From positions 1 to 64,000 of the forward strand of contig QGHH01000008.1 in NCBI GenBank assembly GCA_003640645.1: 64,000 nt of DNA, written 5' to 3'. The notes beneath the pieces were generated by a model. The model was not told the origin of the DNA. It ran no database searches and was given only the letters and a program-made list of their open reading frames with translations. Below, one piece after another: positions 53,888 through 62,797 of this stretch. This DNA comes from Fredinandcohnia aciditolerans. GTDB lineage: Bacteria; Bacillota; Bacilli; Bacillales; Bacillaceae_L. Each line of letters starts with the position of its first letter. Positions within the stretch are counted from its first letter, which is position 1. The translations under genes were made by a program, and so were the position numbers.

Positions 53888-55003
53888 TTATTTTACCCCC
53901 GGATGTTCAGCAAGCAATTTTTCCATCTCCATACTTGCCATAATAAAAGCACCTGCACCATGTAAGTCGTTATGGCTGCGCTCACGATTAATATAATAGT
54001 CATATACTCCAATTGAAGTACCGATTACAATATCATCTATAATAAGAGTGCCTTCTTCAGTTTCTTGAACTTTATACTTGAGCAGTCCTTCATATGCCTT
54101 TGTTGCATATTTCTCAAATTCCTCGCCTACATATTTCTTAGAAACAGCCTTGGCAATGACATAAATGAATAGACTGGAAGCAGATGTCTCAAGCCAGTTA
54201 TCTTCATTGTCTCCCTTGTCCACAACTTGGTACCATAGGCCAGTCTTTTCATCCTGATATTTGACGACATCACGAACATAATCTTGAATGAATGCAATCC
54301 ACTCTTCCTTATGTGGATGGCCCTCTGGTAAAATATCAATCATGTCTATAACTGCTAATCCATACCAACCAAGAGCGCGCCCCCAAATCTCTGGAGCTTT
54401 ACCATCAGGACGAGCCCATGGCTGTACGGCCTTTTCGTCCCAACCGTGATGATATAAACCGGTCGCTTCACTCTTTGTATGCTTTCGCATTAAGTTTTCC
54501 TGATGAATGACCATATCGATTAAATTTGGTTCATTGAAATCATTGGCATAATGTAACGCAAATGGTCCACCCATGTACAAGCCATCTAGCCACATTTGAT
54601 ACGGGTATTTATCCTTATGCCAGAATCCGCCTTCGCTTGTAAGATTTAAAGTTGTAAAAATATTGCGTAAGCGTCGTGCTGCTATTTCATATTTTTTTAA
54701 TCCAGTAGCTTTATATAATGGGAATAATAACAGTCCTGCTTGAATTGAATCTAACTCATCTCTAGCAAAGAATAAGTTTCCATTTTCATCGATATTGTGA
54801 TCAACATATGCCTTTAAGTAATTAAAATATTTGTCTTCACCTGTTTTGTTGTAAACTAGATCCATTCCACATAAAAATACGCCTTGGTGATAGTGCCAGC
54901 GTCCTCCAGGTGGAAGCTCCTCTGGTGTAAACTTTGTCATCAAAGTGTCACACATTTTTTGTGCAAAATATAAAGGTGATTTTTCAACTATCGTCTTATT
55001 CAA
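53888..55003 (-). CDS. Unsaturated rhamnogalacturonyl hydrolase, GH105 (YteR/YesR type)
   Basis: Cleaves the 4,5-unsaturated galacturonyl residue from the non-reducing end of lyase-generated rhamnogalacturonan fragments, giving 5-keto-4-deoxyuronate. The 371-residue alpha/alpha barrel has GRWHYHQGVFLCGMDLVY, MWLDGLYMGGPFALHYAN (catalytic Asp about 142), GLYHHGWDE and APEIWGRALGWYGLAVIDMIDILPEGH, all typical of YteR. No signal peptide. The start is TTG with AAAGGATG upstream. First gene of its operon; a perfect cre box lies 39 bases upstream. Confidence 0.93.
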   Translation of the reverse strand: MNKTIVEKSPLYFAQKMCDTLMTKFTPEELPPGGRWHYHQGVFLCGMDLVYNKTGEDKYFNYLKAYVDHNIDENGNLFFARDELDSIQAGLLLFPLYKATGLKKYEIAARRLRNIFTTLNLTSEGGFWHKDKYPYQMWLDGLYMGGPFALHYANDFNEPNLIDMVIHQENLMRKHTKSEATGLYHHGWDEKAVQPWARPDGKAPEIWGRALGWYGLAVIDMIDILPEGHPHKEEWIAFIQDYVRDVVKYQDEKTGLWYQVVDKGDNEDNWLETSASSLFIYVIAKAVSKKYVGEEFEKYATKAYEGLLKYKVQETEEGTLIIDDIVIGTSIGVYDYYINRERSHNDLHGAGAFIMASMEMEKLLAEHPGVK

Positions 55004-55041
55004 GAATATTCATCCTTTCTCACATTGAAATAGGTAAAATT

Positions 55042-55055
55042 TGAAAACGATAACA
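55042..55055 (+). promoter_or_regulatory. cre site (CcpA) upstream of the GH105 operon
   Basis: TGAAAACGATAACA matches TGWAANCGNTNWCA throughout. It sits in the divergent control region of the GH105 operon and yesS. Confidence 0.82.
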
Positions 55056-55299
55056 ACTCTCCTGCCTTTATGATAGGATACTATTATAATAATAACTATA
55101 ATCATTTAATTTACTTTTAAATAGGCCAGTATACCCTTGAATTCATTAGGAATGTTCTAATAATATGAACACAATGTAACAAAATGATTATTCAAATTAT
55201 GCACGCTTACATTTATAATTAATAGACATTCGAATATTACAGGGATGTTACAAACTTAATAATCATCCCCTCACATTTGAATAGATTTGGAGTGATTAC

Positions 55300-57603
55300 A
55301 TGAAACTTAAGCTACCGGGAAGCTTCTTCCATAGGATGATTTTATTTGTAAGTATTTTGGCCATTATTCCCGTCATTATTGTCGGAATATTTTCATTCAT
55401 TCGCTCAACCTCTGTTGTGGAGAATTATGTTGCAAAAGAAAAAGAACATAGTGTGTACCAAATCCAAACAAATGTCGAGCAGGTTATTAAGTCAGTGGAC
55501 CAATCCCTGACACAGTTAGCATCTTCATCAAAAATTATAGAATCATTAAGAGAACCACTTACAACAGGACAATTCCAGTTGTATAACCAGTTAAGAGACG
55601 ATCTAAGTCATCAGCAAACATTCGATACACGTCTTACTGATGTTGCTCTGATTAGTCTTCAAAATAATTGGCTCGTTAATAATTATGGACTACAACGATT
55701 ATCTGAAGGACAGCTGAACGAAATCTCTGATCGTTATCTTTCACTAAAGACAAGCTCTGTCTGGCTTTTAGAAAAAAAATCGAAGGAACCTTTGTACAAA
55801 CAAGCAGCATCCCGCGCTTGCGGCTATAATTTGAACCTAATTAAGAAAATACCTGCAATTTCTTCAAACAAAACAGGGATGATTATTGCGAATATACCGA
55901 CATGCAGTTTTCGCGATATTTTAAAGAAGGACAACTCTTTAGAAACTTTTTATATTCTAGACAAAAATGGAACCGTTGTCTTACACAGTGATACAAAAAA
56001 TGTAGGACAAGCTTTTGAATATAGTGATGTATTGTCTGAAAATACATCACTTGAAGAAGACACTGGGCAATTTACGATTGCATCTGATAGTACAGACTAT
56101 CTCTTTACCTATCGAAAATCGTTCTATAATGGATGGACTTATGTTTCTGTCGTTGAACTTGGTGAACTAACAGCACAATCAAGATCCATCGGATGGTTAA
56201 CACTTGCCATTACATTATTGATTGCTGGCGTTTCATTATTACTAGCTTTATTTGGTAGTAGAATAATCTATCAACCTATTAAACAATTACAGAATGTAAT
56301 TTTACACTCATTAACCAATAAAGAAGAACGAAAAAATATGAATGAATTTGTCTTTATAGAAAACCATGTAAAAGACATGATGAAACAAAATGATATCCTA
56401 GAAAAATCATTATCAAACCAAATTAATCAACTCAAACAATTTTTCATGCACCGACTCTTAACTGGAAATGTTACTGCTGAAGAGTTAGAAGGCCGAATGA
56501 AATATTTTGGCTATAACTTAGATTATAAATGGATCAGTGTTCTAACAGTTCAAATCGACAGTCTTGATGGGACTTCTTATAAGCCAAAAGAAGAAGATGT
56601 TCTATTATTTGTTATTAATGGACTGGTTGAAGAAATGATTCCGAGTGATGAGCGAATGCTGCCAATAGTTAATAAACAAACTCAAGTTACCCTACTATTA
56701 AGCAACATAGAAACGAAGCATGAGTTTAATCAATATGTAAATGATCTTGCTGAACAAATTCAGAAAAAAATAAAAGAAGAATACAGTGTCCCTGTAAGTA
56801 TTGGCATAAGTGAACCTTTCAAAAATGTGCTTGAGACGAGAAATGGTTATAAGGAGAGCCTAGAAGCTCTCAAATACACTCTAAAATATGGTACTGAATC
56901 GATTATTTTCTTTGAAAATCTTGAAATCGGAAAAGGTTTGCATACTTACTTCCCTAAGCGACTTGAAACTGAACTATTCGACTCGATCAAAGTAAACGAC
57001 AAAGAAAATGTCTATCGTTTACTCAATGAGCTAATTGATGAAATTTTCTCTGAGGATCTGAATCATATTCAATACCATATTTCATTAGTTAGATTATTAA
57101 GTGATTTAATTGAACTTATGCATACATTGGCTATCAATGTATTAGATTTAGAAGACAATCGTTCAATATTTGAAAAAATCTATGAACTGAAGTCTAGAGA
57201 AGAAGTAAAGGACTGGTTTATCACAGTCATCATTGATCCCCTTCTTCAAAAAATTGATGACCGTGCTGAATCCCAGTACAAAACAATTTCAGAAAACATT
57301 GTTCATATCATTCATGAGGAATTTGAATCCAATATTACACTAGATATGATTGCAAATAGGTTACATTACAATCCGAATTATTTAAGCAGTATTTTTAGGA
57401 AAGAAATGAACATTTCATTTAGTGAATATTTATCCATGTATCGAATTAATATGGCAAAAAAATGGCTTGCTGAAACTGATATTTCCGTGAAAGAAATTTC
57501 AGATAAACTTAACTTTAATAACTCCCAAAACTTTATTCGCTCCTTTAAGAAAATTGAAGGAACGACACCTGGTAAATATCGTGAGTCAATAAGAGCTACC
57601 TAA
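55300..57603 (+). CDS. yesS: Membrane-bound AraC-family regulator YesS
   Basis: One-component regulator of 767 residues, close to the 761 of B. subtilis YesS, which controls rhamnogalacturonan genes. Order: membrane helix (about 12-32), extracellular dCACHE-like sensor (about 35-285), second membrane helix (about 297-320), HAMP/linker with coiled coil, middle GGDEF-like fold region, and a C-terminal AraC helix-turn-helix (about 665-765; ITLDMIANRLHYNPNYLSSIFRKE then ISVKEISDKLNFNNSQNFIRSFKKIEGTTPGKYR). Presumably senses pectin oligomers or sugars outside the cell. Divergent from the GH105 operon and followed by the pectinesterase gene after 16 bases. Confidence 0.93.
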   Translation: MKLKLPGSFFHRMILFVSILAIIPVIIVGIFSFIRSTSVVENYVAKEKEHSVYQIQTNVEQVIKSVDQSLTQLASSSKIIESLREPLTTGQFQLYNQLRDDLSHQQTFDTRLTDVALISLQNNWLVNNYGLQRLSEGQLNEISDRYLSLKTSSVWLLEKKSKEPLYKQAASRACGYNLNLIKKIPAISSNKTGMIIANIPTCSFRDILKKDNSLETFYILDKNGTVVLHSDTKNVGQAFEYSDVLSENTSLEEDTGQFTIASDSTDYLFTYRKSFYNGWTYVSVVELGELTAQSRSIGWLTLAITLLIAGVSLLLALFGSRIIYQPIKQLQNVILHSLTNKEERKNMNEFVFIENHVKDMMKQNDILEKSLSNQINQLKQFFMHRLLTGNVTAEELEGRMKYFGYNLDYKWISVLTVQIDSLDGTSYKPKEEDVLLFVINGLVEEMIPSDERMLPIVNKQTQVTLLLSNIETKHEFNQYVNDLAEQIQKKIKEEYSVPVSIGISEPFKNVLETRNGYKESLEALKYTLKYGTESIIFFENLEIGKGLHTYFPKRLETELFDSIKVNDKENVYRLLNELIDEIFSEDLNHIQYHISLVRLLSDLIELMHTLAINVLDLEDNRSIFEKIYELKSREEVKDWFITVIIDPLLQKIDDRAESQYKTISENIVHIIHEEFESNITLDMIANRLHYNPNYLSSIFRKEMNISFSEYLSMYRINMAKKWLAETDISVKEISDKLNFNNSQNFIRSFKKIEGTTPGKYRESIRAT

Positions 57604-57619
57604 GAAAGGAATTGTGTTC

Positions 57620-58519
57620 ATGCAAAAACTAGTTGTTTCTCAACACGGAGATGGTGATTATTCCACGATTCAAGCCGCGATTGATGCGGTTCGGGTCTTT
57701 CCTCTGGAACCTGTAACCATTTATGTAAACGAAGGTATATACGAAGAAATCATAACTGTACCTGAAAACAAACCCAATATTACCATTATTGGGGCTGGTG
57801 AATACGAAACGATTATTTCAGGTAGTAAATTTGCCAGAATGAAAAACGCAGATGGGAATGAAATTGGGACATTTGAAACAGCTACTTTCCAAGCGTATGC
57901 AGATTTATTCCAATTGAAACATCTTACAATTCAAAATGTTGCCGGTTATGGTGAGGACATCGGCCAGGCACTTGCACTTTATGTAGCTGGTGATAAATGT
58001 ACATTTAACCATGTTAGGTTATTAGCAAATCAGGATACTCTTTACACATCTAAGGGAAGACATTACTTCTCAGAGTGCTATATTGAAGGACATGTAGATT
58101 TCATTTTTGGCTCTGCTGTCTCTGTTTTTGCGGATTGTACGATTCATAGTCTTCGCAAAGGCTATATTACCGCTGCGTCAACTCCTAGGGAAAATGAATA
58201 TGGGTATGTTTTCAAAAATTGCAAACTAACTGGAGCAAAGGGTGTCTCTGAAGTATACTTAGGACGCCCTTGGCGGCCATTTGCCCATACAGTCTTTATC
58301 AATACATGGATGGGCCAGCATATTCATCCCCTTGGATGGGATAATTGGCGAAATGAAGAAAATGAAAATACAGCTCGGTATTCCGAATGGAATAGTACAG
58401 GGCCTGGAAGTGATTCCCCACACAGAGTTAGCTGGGCAAAATCATTAAGTGAAGAGGAAGTTTCAAAATACACTTTAGAAACTATTTTCCATTCAAATGA
58501 TAAATGGTTACCAAAATAA
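57620..58519 (+). CDS. Pectin methylesterase, CE8
   Basis: Removes methyl esters from (oligo)galacturonan. The 299-residue right-handed beta-helix has YSTIQAAIDAV, GQALALYVAGDKC, the active-site segments NQDTLYTSKGRHYFSEC (Gln/Asp) and GHVDFIFGSAVSVF (second Asp), and YLGRPWRPFAHTVF with the structural Arg. Lacking a signal peptide, it is probably cytoplasmic and acts on imported fragments, unlike secreted plant-pathogen enzymes. ATG at 57620 has AAAGGA 9 bases upstream; a GTG two codons earlier is the alternative. Co-transcribed with yesS. Confidence 0.92.
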   Translation: MQKLVVSQHGDGDYSTIQAAIDAVRVFPLEPVTIYVNEGIYEEIITVPENKPNITIIGAGEYETIISGSKFARMKNADGNEIGTFETATFQAYADLFQLKHLTIQNVAGYGEDIGQALALYVAGDKCTFNHVRLLANQDTLYTSKGRHYFSECYIEGHVDFIFGSAVSVFADCTIHSLRKGYITAASTPRENEYGYVFKNCKLTGAKGVSEVYLGRPWRPFAHTVFINTWMGQHIHPLGWDNWRNEENENTARYSEWNSTGPGSDSPHRVSWAKSLSEEEVSKYTLETIFHSNDKWLPK

Positions 58520-58546
58520 GCTCCCAAATCGGGAGCTTATTTTTTC
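58513..58546. terminator. Bidirectional terminator after the pectinesterase gene
   Basis: AATAAGCTCCC, AAATC, GGGAGCTTATT then TTTT; the stem overlaps the pectinesterase stop codon and precedes the convergent GH43 stop at 58548. Confidence 0.88.
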
Positions 58547-58547
58547 A

Positions 58548-60104
58548 TCAATCATCTAATCCGATGTACTCAAAATAATCGAAATCAGCATGGCGTAACG
58601 ACTCAGTGCCATTTGCACTTGCATACATTCCTAAATAAGCACCTGTAAAGCCGCCTGCAACATCTGTGCTTAATATTCTTCCATCCACATCTTCTTTTAA
58701 GACTTGCCACTGTTCTGGCTCTTTTGCTACATAAAAATGATAGGACTGACCATATGCCTCAACTTTTAAATAAACTTCATTTTGTTGGTAAGGACATGTC
58801 GCAATAATTTCTTCTTGTCCCGCTTCTCTCTTTATCAATTTGATCTCAGATTGTATGTATTCTACTCGATAATGAAAGTCCGAGTTTTGTAACAATACAA
58901 GTCCTGCGGCCTCATACTTATTGTTTGGTGAGAATTCCATTTTTGTTCGAGCTGCAAAATTTATATGGCGCTGTCTAAGACCAACAAAGGCAGGATTGAC
59001 AGTTTCTGTGATCGTTTCAGCCTTCAATCGTAACCGCAAATAACCTGGGCGTTCCGTTAATGACCAAAAATCACCTCTTGGTGTTCGGATGAAATTCCAC
59101 TGCATCTGTAGTTCCGGTAAATCAAAATGGTCACAAGCTGGTATGGTTGGACATCTTTTCTCCTCAATATTAGGCTTGATTCCTTCCATTTCAACAATGC
59201 CTTTTCCTGGATTCACGACTGGCCACCCATCCTCCCACGTGAGTGAAACGAGGAAGGACTCCCTTCCTAGGTTTCGATATTCACCACCGTATGGACGTGA
59301 ACCCAGACAAACCATCCACCATTCACCCTTGTCTGTATCCACGATATCACCGTGACCTACATTGGAAATTGGGTATTCCCTTCCTAAATGACGATGTGTC
59401 AAAATTGGATTCGTTTTAGCACCTTCATACGGCCCCGTTACGCATTTGCTCCGTGCAACTGTAACTGAATGGGTGAAACCAGTGCCACCTTCTGCAATGA
59501 TTAAATAATAGATTCCATCGACCTTATAAATATGTGGTGCTTCTTGCGCATTGACATTCTTTAATGCTCCATCCCAAAGACTATATTTTTCTCCGGTCAA
59601 TTGTTTTGTCTCTAAGTCTAGTTCCTGTAGCCAGATTTCCATGTGTTTAGGGTAAAGCTGCCCTCCTGGAGGTCTTCGATTTGCTGTCACATATACTTTT
59701 CCATCATCATCAAAAAACAATGATGTATCAATGCCAGGACAGTCCTCTAACCAATATGGATCAGACCAAGGGCCTTCAGGATTTTCAGCTGTTACAAAAA
59801 AGTTTTTTCTAGCACCTGTTTGACTTTCTACGAAGGTTGTAATGACATAGAAGACACCATCGTGGTAACGTATGGTTGCTGCATATATTCCTTTTGAATT
59901 AGGTGTTCCATCAAGATTCAATTGACTTGGTCTGGTGAGCACATGCCCGATTTGTCTCCAGTTTACCAAATCTTTGCTATGAAAGATGGGTATACCAGGA
60001 AAGTATTCAAATGTAGATGTGACTAAGTAATAATCATCATCTATTCGACAAATAGACGGATCTGGATAGAATCCTGGGATAATTGGATTTTTAAATGTAG
60101 ACAA
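58548..60104 (-). CDS. Glycoside hydrolase family 43, beta-xylosidase-like
   Basis: Inverting hydrolase of 518 residues, intracellular (no signal). Five-bladed propeller with the first catalytic Asp in NPIIPGFYPDPSICR (about 15), second Asp in CPGIDTSLFFDDDGK (about 125), and acid Glu in NAQEAPHIYKVDGIYYL (about 189); a C-terminal concanavalin-like beta-sandwich (about 330-518) ends in HADFDYFEYIG. Plan of XynB-type xylosidases (GH43_11/12). In a pectin locus it could clip xylose or arabinose side chains. Start TTG with GGGGAG upstream. A terminator-like hairpin separates it from the upstream GH43 gene. Confidence 0.9.
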   Translation of the reverse strand: MSTFKNPIIPGFYPDPSICRIDDDYYLVTSTFEYFPGIPIFHSKDLVNWRQIGHVLTRPSQLNLDGTPNSKGIYAATIRYHDGVFYVITTFVESQTGARKNFFVTAENPEGPWSDPYWLEDCPGIDTSLFFDDDGKVYVTANRRPPGGQLYPKHMEIWLQELDLETKQLTGEKYSLWDGALKNVNAQEAPHIYKVDGIYYLIIAEGGTGFTHSVTVARSKCVTGPYEGAKTNPILTHRHLGREYPISNVGHGDIVDTDKGEWWMVCLGSRPYGGEYRNLGRESFLVSLTWEDGWPVVNPGKGIVEMEGIKPNIEEKRCPTIPACDHFDLPELQMQWNFIRTPRGDFWSLTERPGYLRLRLKAETITETVNPAFVGLRQRHINFAARTKMEFSPNNKYEAAGLVLLQNSDFHYRVEYIQSEIKLIKREAGQEEIIATCPYQQNEVYLKVEAYGQSYHFYVAKEPEQWQVLKEDVDGRILSTDVAGGFTGAYLGMYASANGTESLRHADFDYFEYIGLDD

Positions 60105-60135
60105 TTTGTTTTGTTCTCCCCTTTATTCTAAAACA

Positions 60136-60162
60136 ATAAAAGGGCATTAAATGCCCTTTTAA
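60136..60162 (-). terminator. Hairpin between the two GH43 genes
   Basis: AAAAGGGCAT, TA, ATGCCCTTTT followed on the minus strand by a T-rich tract. Overlaps the stop codon of the upstream GH43 gene. Confidence 0.75.
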
Positions 60163-61712
60163 TTGTGAACTGAAAAATAGTCGAAATCTGCGTATCCTTT
60201 GCTATGCTCATGGTTGTCGTTATAACAATAAATTCCGATTTGAGCACCAACCCATTTTCCTGGTGTAGCTTCAAAGATGTCTTCTGCCTGTGCAAGGCTG
60301 ATACCATCCTCACTAAAGCTAAATCTACAAATCGCACCTTCATTAACTTCTACATGTAAAAAAAGTTCATTTCCTTTGATTTTGCCGACACATCGTTCGT
60401 TTTGAAGCTCTTTCTCATTTCCCCTGACATAAAAAACACCAAGTTGACCATCTAGTTGCCTCACTTCAATTGAAGCATACTGTTCTCCTAGTACAATCAA
60501 TCCACAGTGATCTTCAGGAGATTCAGGAGAAAAAGTCAGTTTTGTTGTTACCTTAAAAACTTCTGCCGGGAATTTCTGTGTCATAACATTTGGAATATGA
60601 TAAAGATTGGTTTCTCCAGAAAGGCCAACAGCATATAGCCTCAACATTTGGTCTTTTAAATTGTACCAATGGGATTTACGATTTGCTTGCCATTGCCACT
60701 GAAGCCATAATTTATCCGAAGTAAAATCATCACTCATGTCGGGAACAACAACCTCCGAAGATGCTTGTGCTTTTGGTTTTTCCCATTGAATCACAGGCTC
60801 TCCGATTCCTACATCATTTTGATTTTGCCCCATTACTGGCCAATCATTTTCCCAATACATTGGTTGAAGATGAACAATACGACCGTATGCTTTCTTATCT
60901 TGAAAGTGGAGAAACCATGATTCACCAGTTTCAGTCTCAACCCAACCTCCTTGATGAGGACCATTAATATTCGTCTTCCCTTGATGTAGAACAATCTTAT
61001 CCTCGTATGGGCCAAAGATATTGCTTGAGCGCAGTATTGTTTGCCATCCGGTTGGAACCCCACCTGCTGGAGCAAAAATATAATAATAGCCATTTCGCTT
61101 GTGAAATTTAGGACCTTCGATTGTTGGATGATGCTGTGTTCCATCAAATACATGAATACCCTCATCTAAAAGCTCTGTTCCATCTGGTTTCATCCGACTT
61201 ACATGGAGAATGCTTTTGAAACCAGTTCTGCTTTTTGCAAAAGCATTGACCAAATATGCCTGACCATCATCATCCCAGAATGGGCATGGATCAATCCATC
61301 CCTTGACCTCTTTAACTAAGTGTAATGGTGTCCATTCCCCCACTGGGTCTACTGCCGTACTCATAAATATGCCTTCATCAGGTGCACTAAAAAAAACCCA
61401 GAATTTTCTGTCGTGATAGCGAATACTAGGAGCCCATACACCCTCCCCATGTCGTGGTTTATCGTAACTAGCGTAAGGTAATGTTTGTGCCACATGATTA
61501 ATAATCTTCCAATTTACAAGATCAGTAGAATGTAAGACCGGCAAACTTGGTGACATATGAAAGCTTGAAGAAACCATATAATAATCTTTTCCTACTCGTA
61601 CAACATCAGGGTCTGAATAATCTGCATGTAAAATAGGATTTTGATAAAAACCATTCTCTAAATCTGCTTGCCAAATCTTCCGATCAACAACACTTTTTTT
61701 TGCTTCCGTCAT
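60159..61712 (-). CDS. Glycoside hydrolase family 43 (arabinofuranosidase/xylosidase-like)
   Basis: A second GH43 enzyme, about 517 residues, same architecture as its neighbour: propeller with NPILHADYSDPDVVR (base Asp), GWIDPCPFWDDDGQ (second Asp), TIEGPKFHKRNGYYYIF (acid Glu), then a C-terminal beta-sandwich ending YADFDYFSVHN. The propeller sequences differ strongly, so the two likely have different linkages. No signal peptide. Start uncertain: ATG 61712 has GGAGATG within reach, while the ATG six codons upstream (61730) has none. It follows the esterase gene closely. Confidence 0.88.
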   Translation of the reverse strand: MTEAKKSVVDRKIWQADLENGFYQNPILHADYSDPDVVRVGKDYYMVSSSFHMSPSLPVLHSTDLVNWKIINHVAQTLPYASYDKPRHGEGVWAPSIRYHDRKFWVFFSAPDEGIFMSTAVDPVGEWTPLHLVKEVKGWIDPCPFWDDDGQAYLVNAFAKSRTGFKSILHVSRMKPDGTELLDEGIHVFDGTQHHPTIEGPKFHKRNGYYYIFAPAGGVPTGWQTILRSSNIFGPYEDKIVLHQGKTNINGPHQGGWVETETGESWFLHFQDKKAYGRIVHLQPMYWENDWPVMGQNQNDVGIGEPVIQWEKPKAQASSEVVVPDMSDDFTSDKLWLQWQWQANRKSHWYNLKDQMLRLYAVGLSGETNLYHIPNVMTQKFPAEVFKVTTKLTFSPESPEDHCGLIVLGEQYASIEVRQLDGQLGVFYVRGNEKELQNERCVGKIKGNELFLHVEVNEGAICRFSFSEDGISLAQAEDIFEATPGKWVGAQIGIYCYNDNHEHSKGYADFDYFSVHN

Positions 61713-61750
61713 GTAAACAATCATCTCCATACTAAGTTTTGGATTTATTG

Positions 61751-62764
61751 TTACCTAACATCCAAGGTGGAACAAAGCCATTCAATCGATTGATCTCCAC
61801 ATATCTCATGACCACCGTCAAAAAGATGTGAATCTATTAGGTGTTCACTTTTACGTTCTGTATAGATTCTTTTAATCTCCTTAATTGCTTTTTCAGTTTC
61901 TTTAATTGGAAAGAGATGATCTTGTTTTCCTGCTTCAATAAAGAGTGGTCGTGGTACAATCAATGAAATTAACTCAGGCATTTCCACGTCTTGCAAGATG
62001 CCTGGTACATAATTATCTAGACAGTGCCTTCTGTGTATGATACTTCCTTTAAATGTATTAGCATAACAAGAAATAACAGTTGCAGTGATTCGTTGATCGA
62101 GGATAGAGGTATAGGTAGCAACAAGTCCGCCTCCCGAAATTCCCATACAACCAATTCGGTTTGAGTCGATTTCTTCTAACCCCTCCATGAAATCTAAAAC
62201 TTTTTGACATTCAAAAACACGAAGTCCTGCAAGTGTCTTTCCATAAAGCAATAACTGACTCGCCAGTGAATAACAAGAATTATCAGACGGATTCGCACGG
62301 TCATCATTTGAATAGGTTCGTTCCCCAAAACCAATTAATTCTGGAGCCACCACGATAAATCCCCGTTTGACAAGTTCCACCGCAAAATCTTTATGTAATC
62401 CGGGGTCCCCTTTTCGATCATTTCCAGATGGGTCTAGCCCCACAATATCTTTGTTTCCATATCCATGACCATGTAAGGCAAGAATCGCTGGAGCTTTTTT
62501 TCCGTGAATATTATTTGGTACCAACACATACATCTGCATCCTAACATTTGGTAGAGTAGTAATCTCAGCACTAAACCTTGTATAGTGCTCATATTGCTTT
62601 TTCTCGACCAGGGTGGGCTGAAGAGGTTCGTCATTTTTAAAAGTACCGATTCGTTCATGAAATTTTTCTTTTAATGCTGTTTGCCATTTTTCATCATAAG
62701 TTTTCTTGTCATTTTTGACTGTGTCATGATATAATTCATCCAAAAATGGATGGGTTACCCACAT
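61751..62764 (-). CDS. Alpha/beta hydrolase, probable carbohydrate esterase
   Basis: A 337-residue alpha/beta hydrolase of the dienelactone-hydrolase/acetyl-esterase-like group. Visible are the oxyanion region LALHGHGYGNKD (about 103), nucleophile elbow IGCMGISGGGLVATY (Ser about 217), acid in EAGKQDHLFP (Asp about 286) and histidine in LFDGGHEICGD (His about 323). No signal peptide. Start ATG 62764 follows GGGGGG by 7 bases; a longer frame begins inside the ribosome site. Lying between GH43 and GH28 genes, it probably removes acetyl or methyl ester groups from imported pectin fragments. Confidence 0.85.
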   Translation of the reverse strand: MWVTHPFLDELYHDTVKNDKKTYDEKWQTALKEKFHERIGTFKNDEPLQPTLVEKKQYEHYTRFSAEITTLPNVRMQMYVLVPNNIHGKKAPAILALHGHGYGNKDIVGLDPSGNDRKGDPGLHKDFAVELVKRGFIVVAPELIGFGERTYSNDDRANPSDNSCYSLASQLLLYGKTLAGLRVFECQKVLDFMEGLEEIDSNRIGCMGISGGGLVATYTSILDQRITATVISCYANTFKGSIIHRRHCLDNYVPGILQDVEMPELISLIVPRPLFIEAGKQDHLFPIKETEKAIKEIKRIYTERKSEHLIDSHLFDGGHEICGDQSIEWLCSTLDVR

Positions 62765-62797
62765 GTAAATCCCCCCAATCAAATTAATCTACATGTT

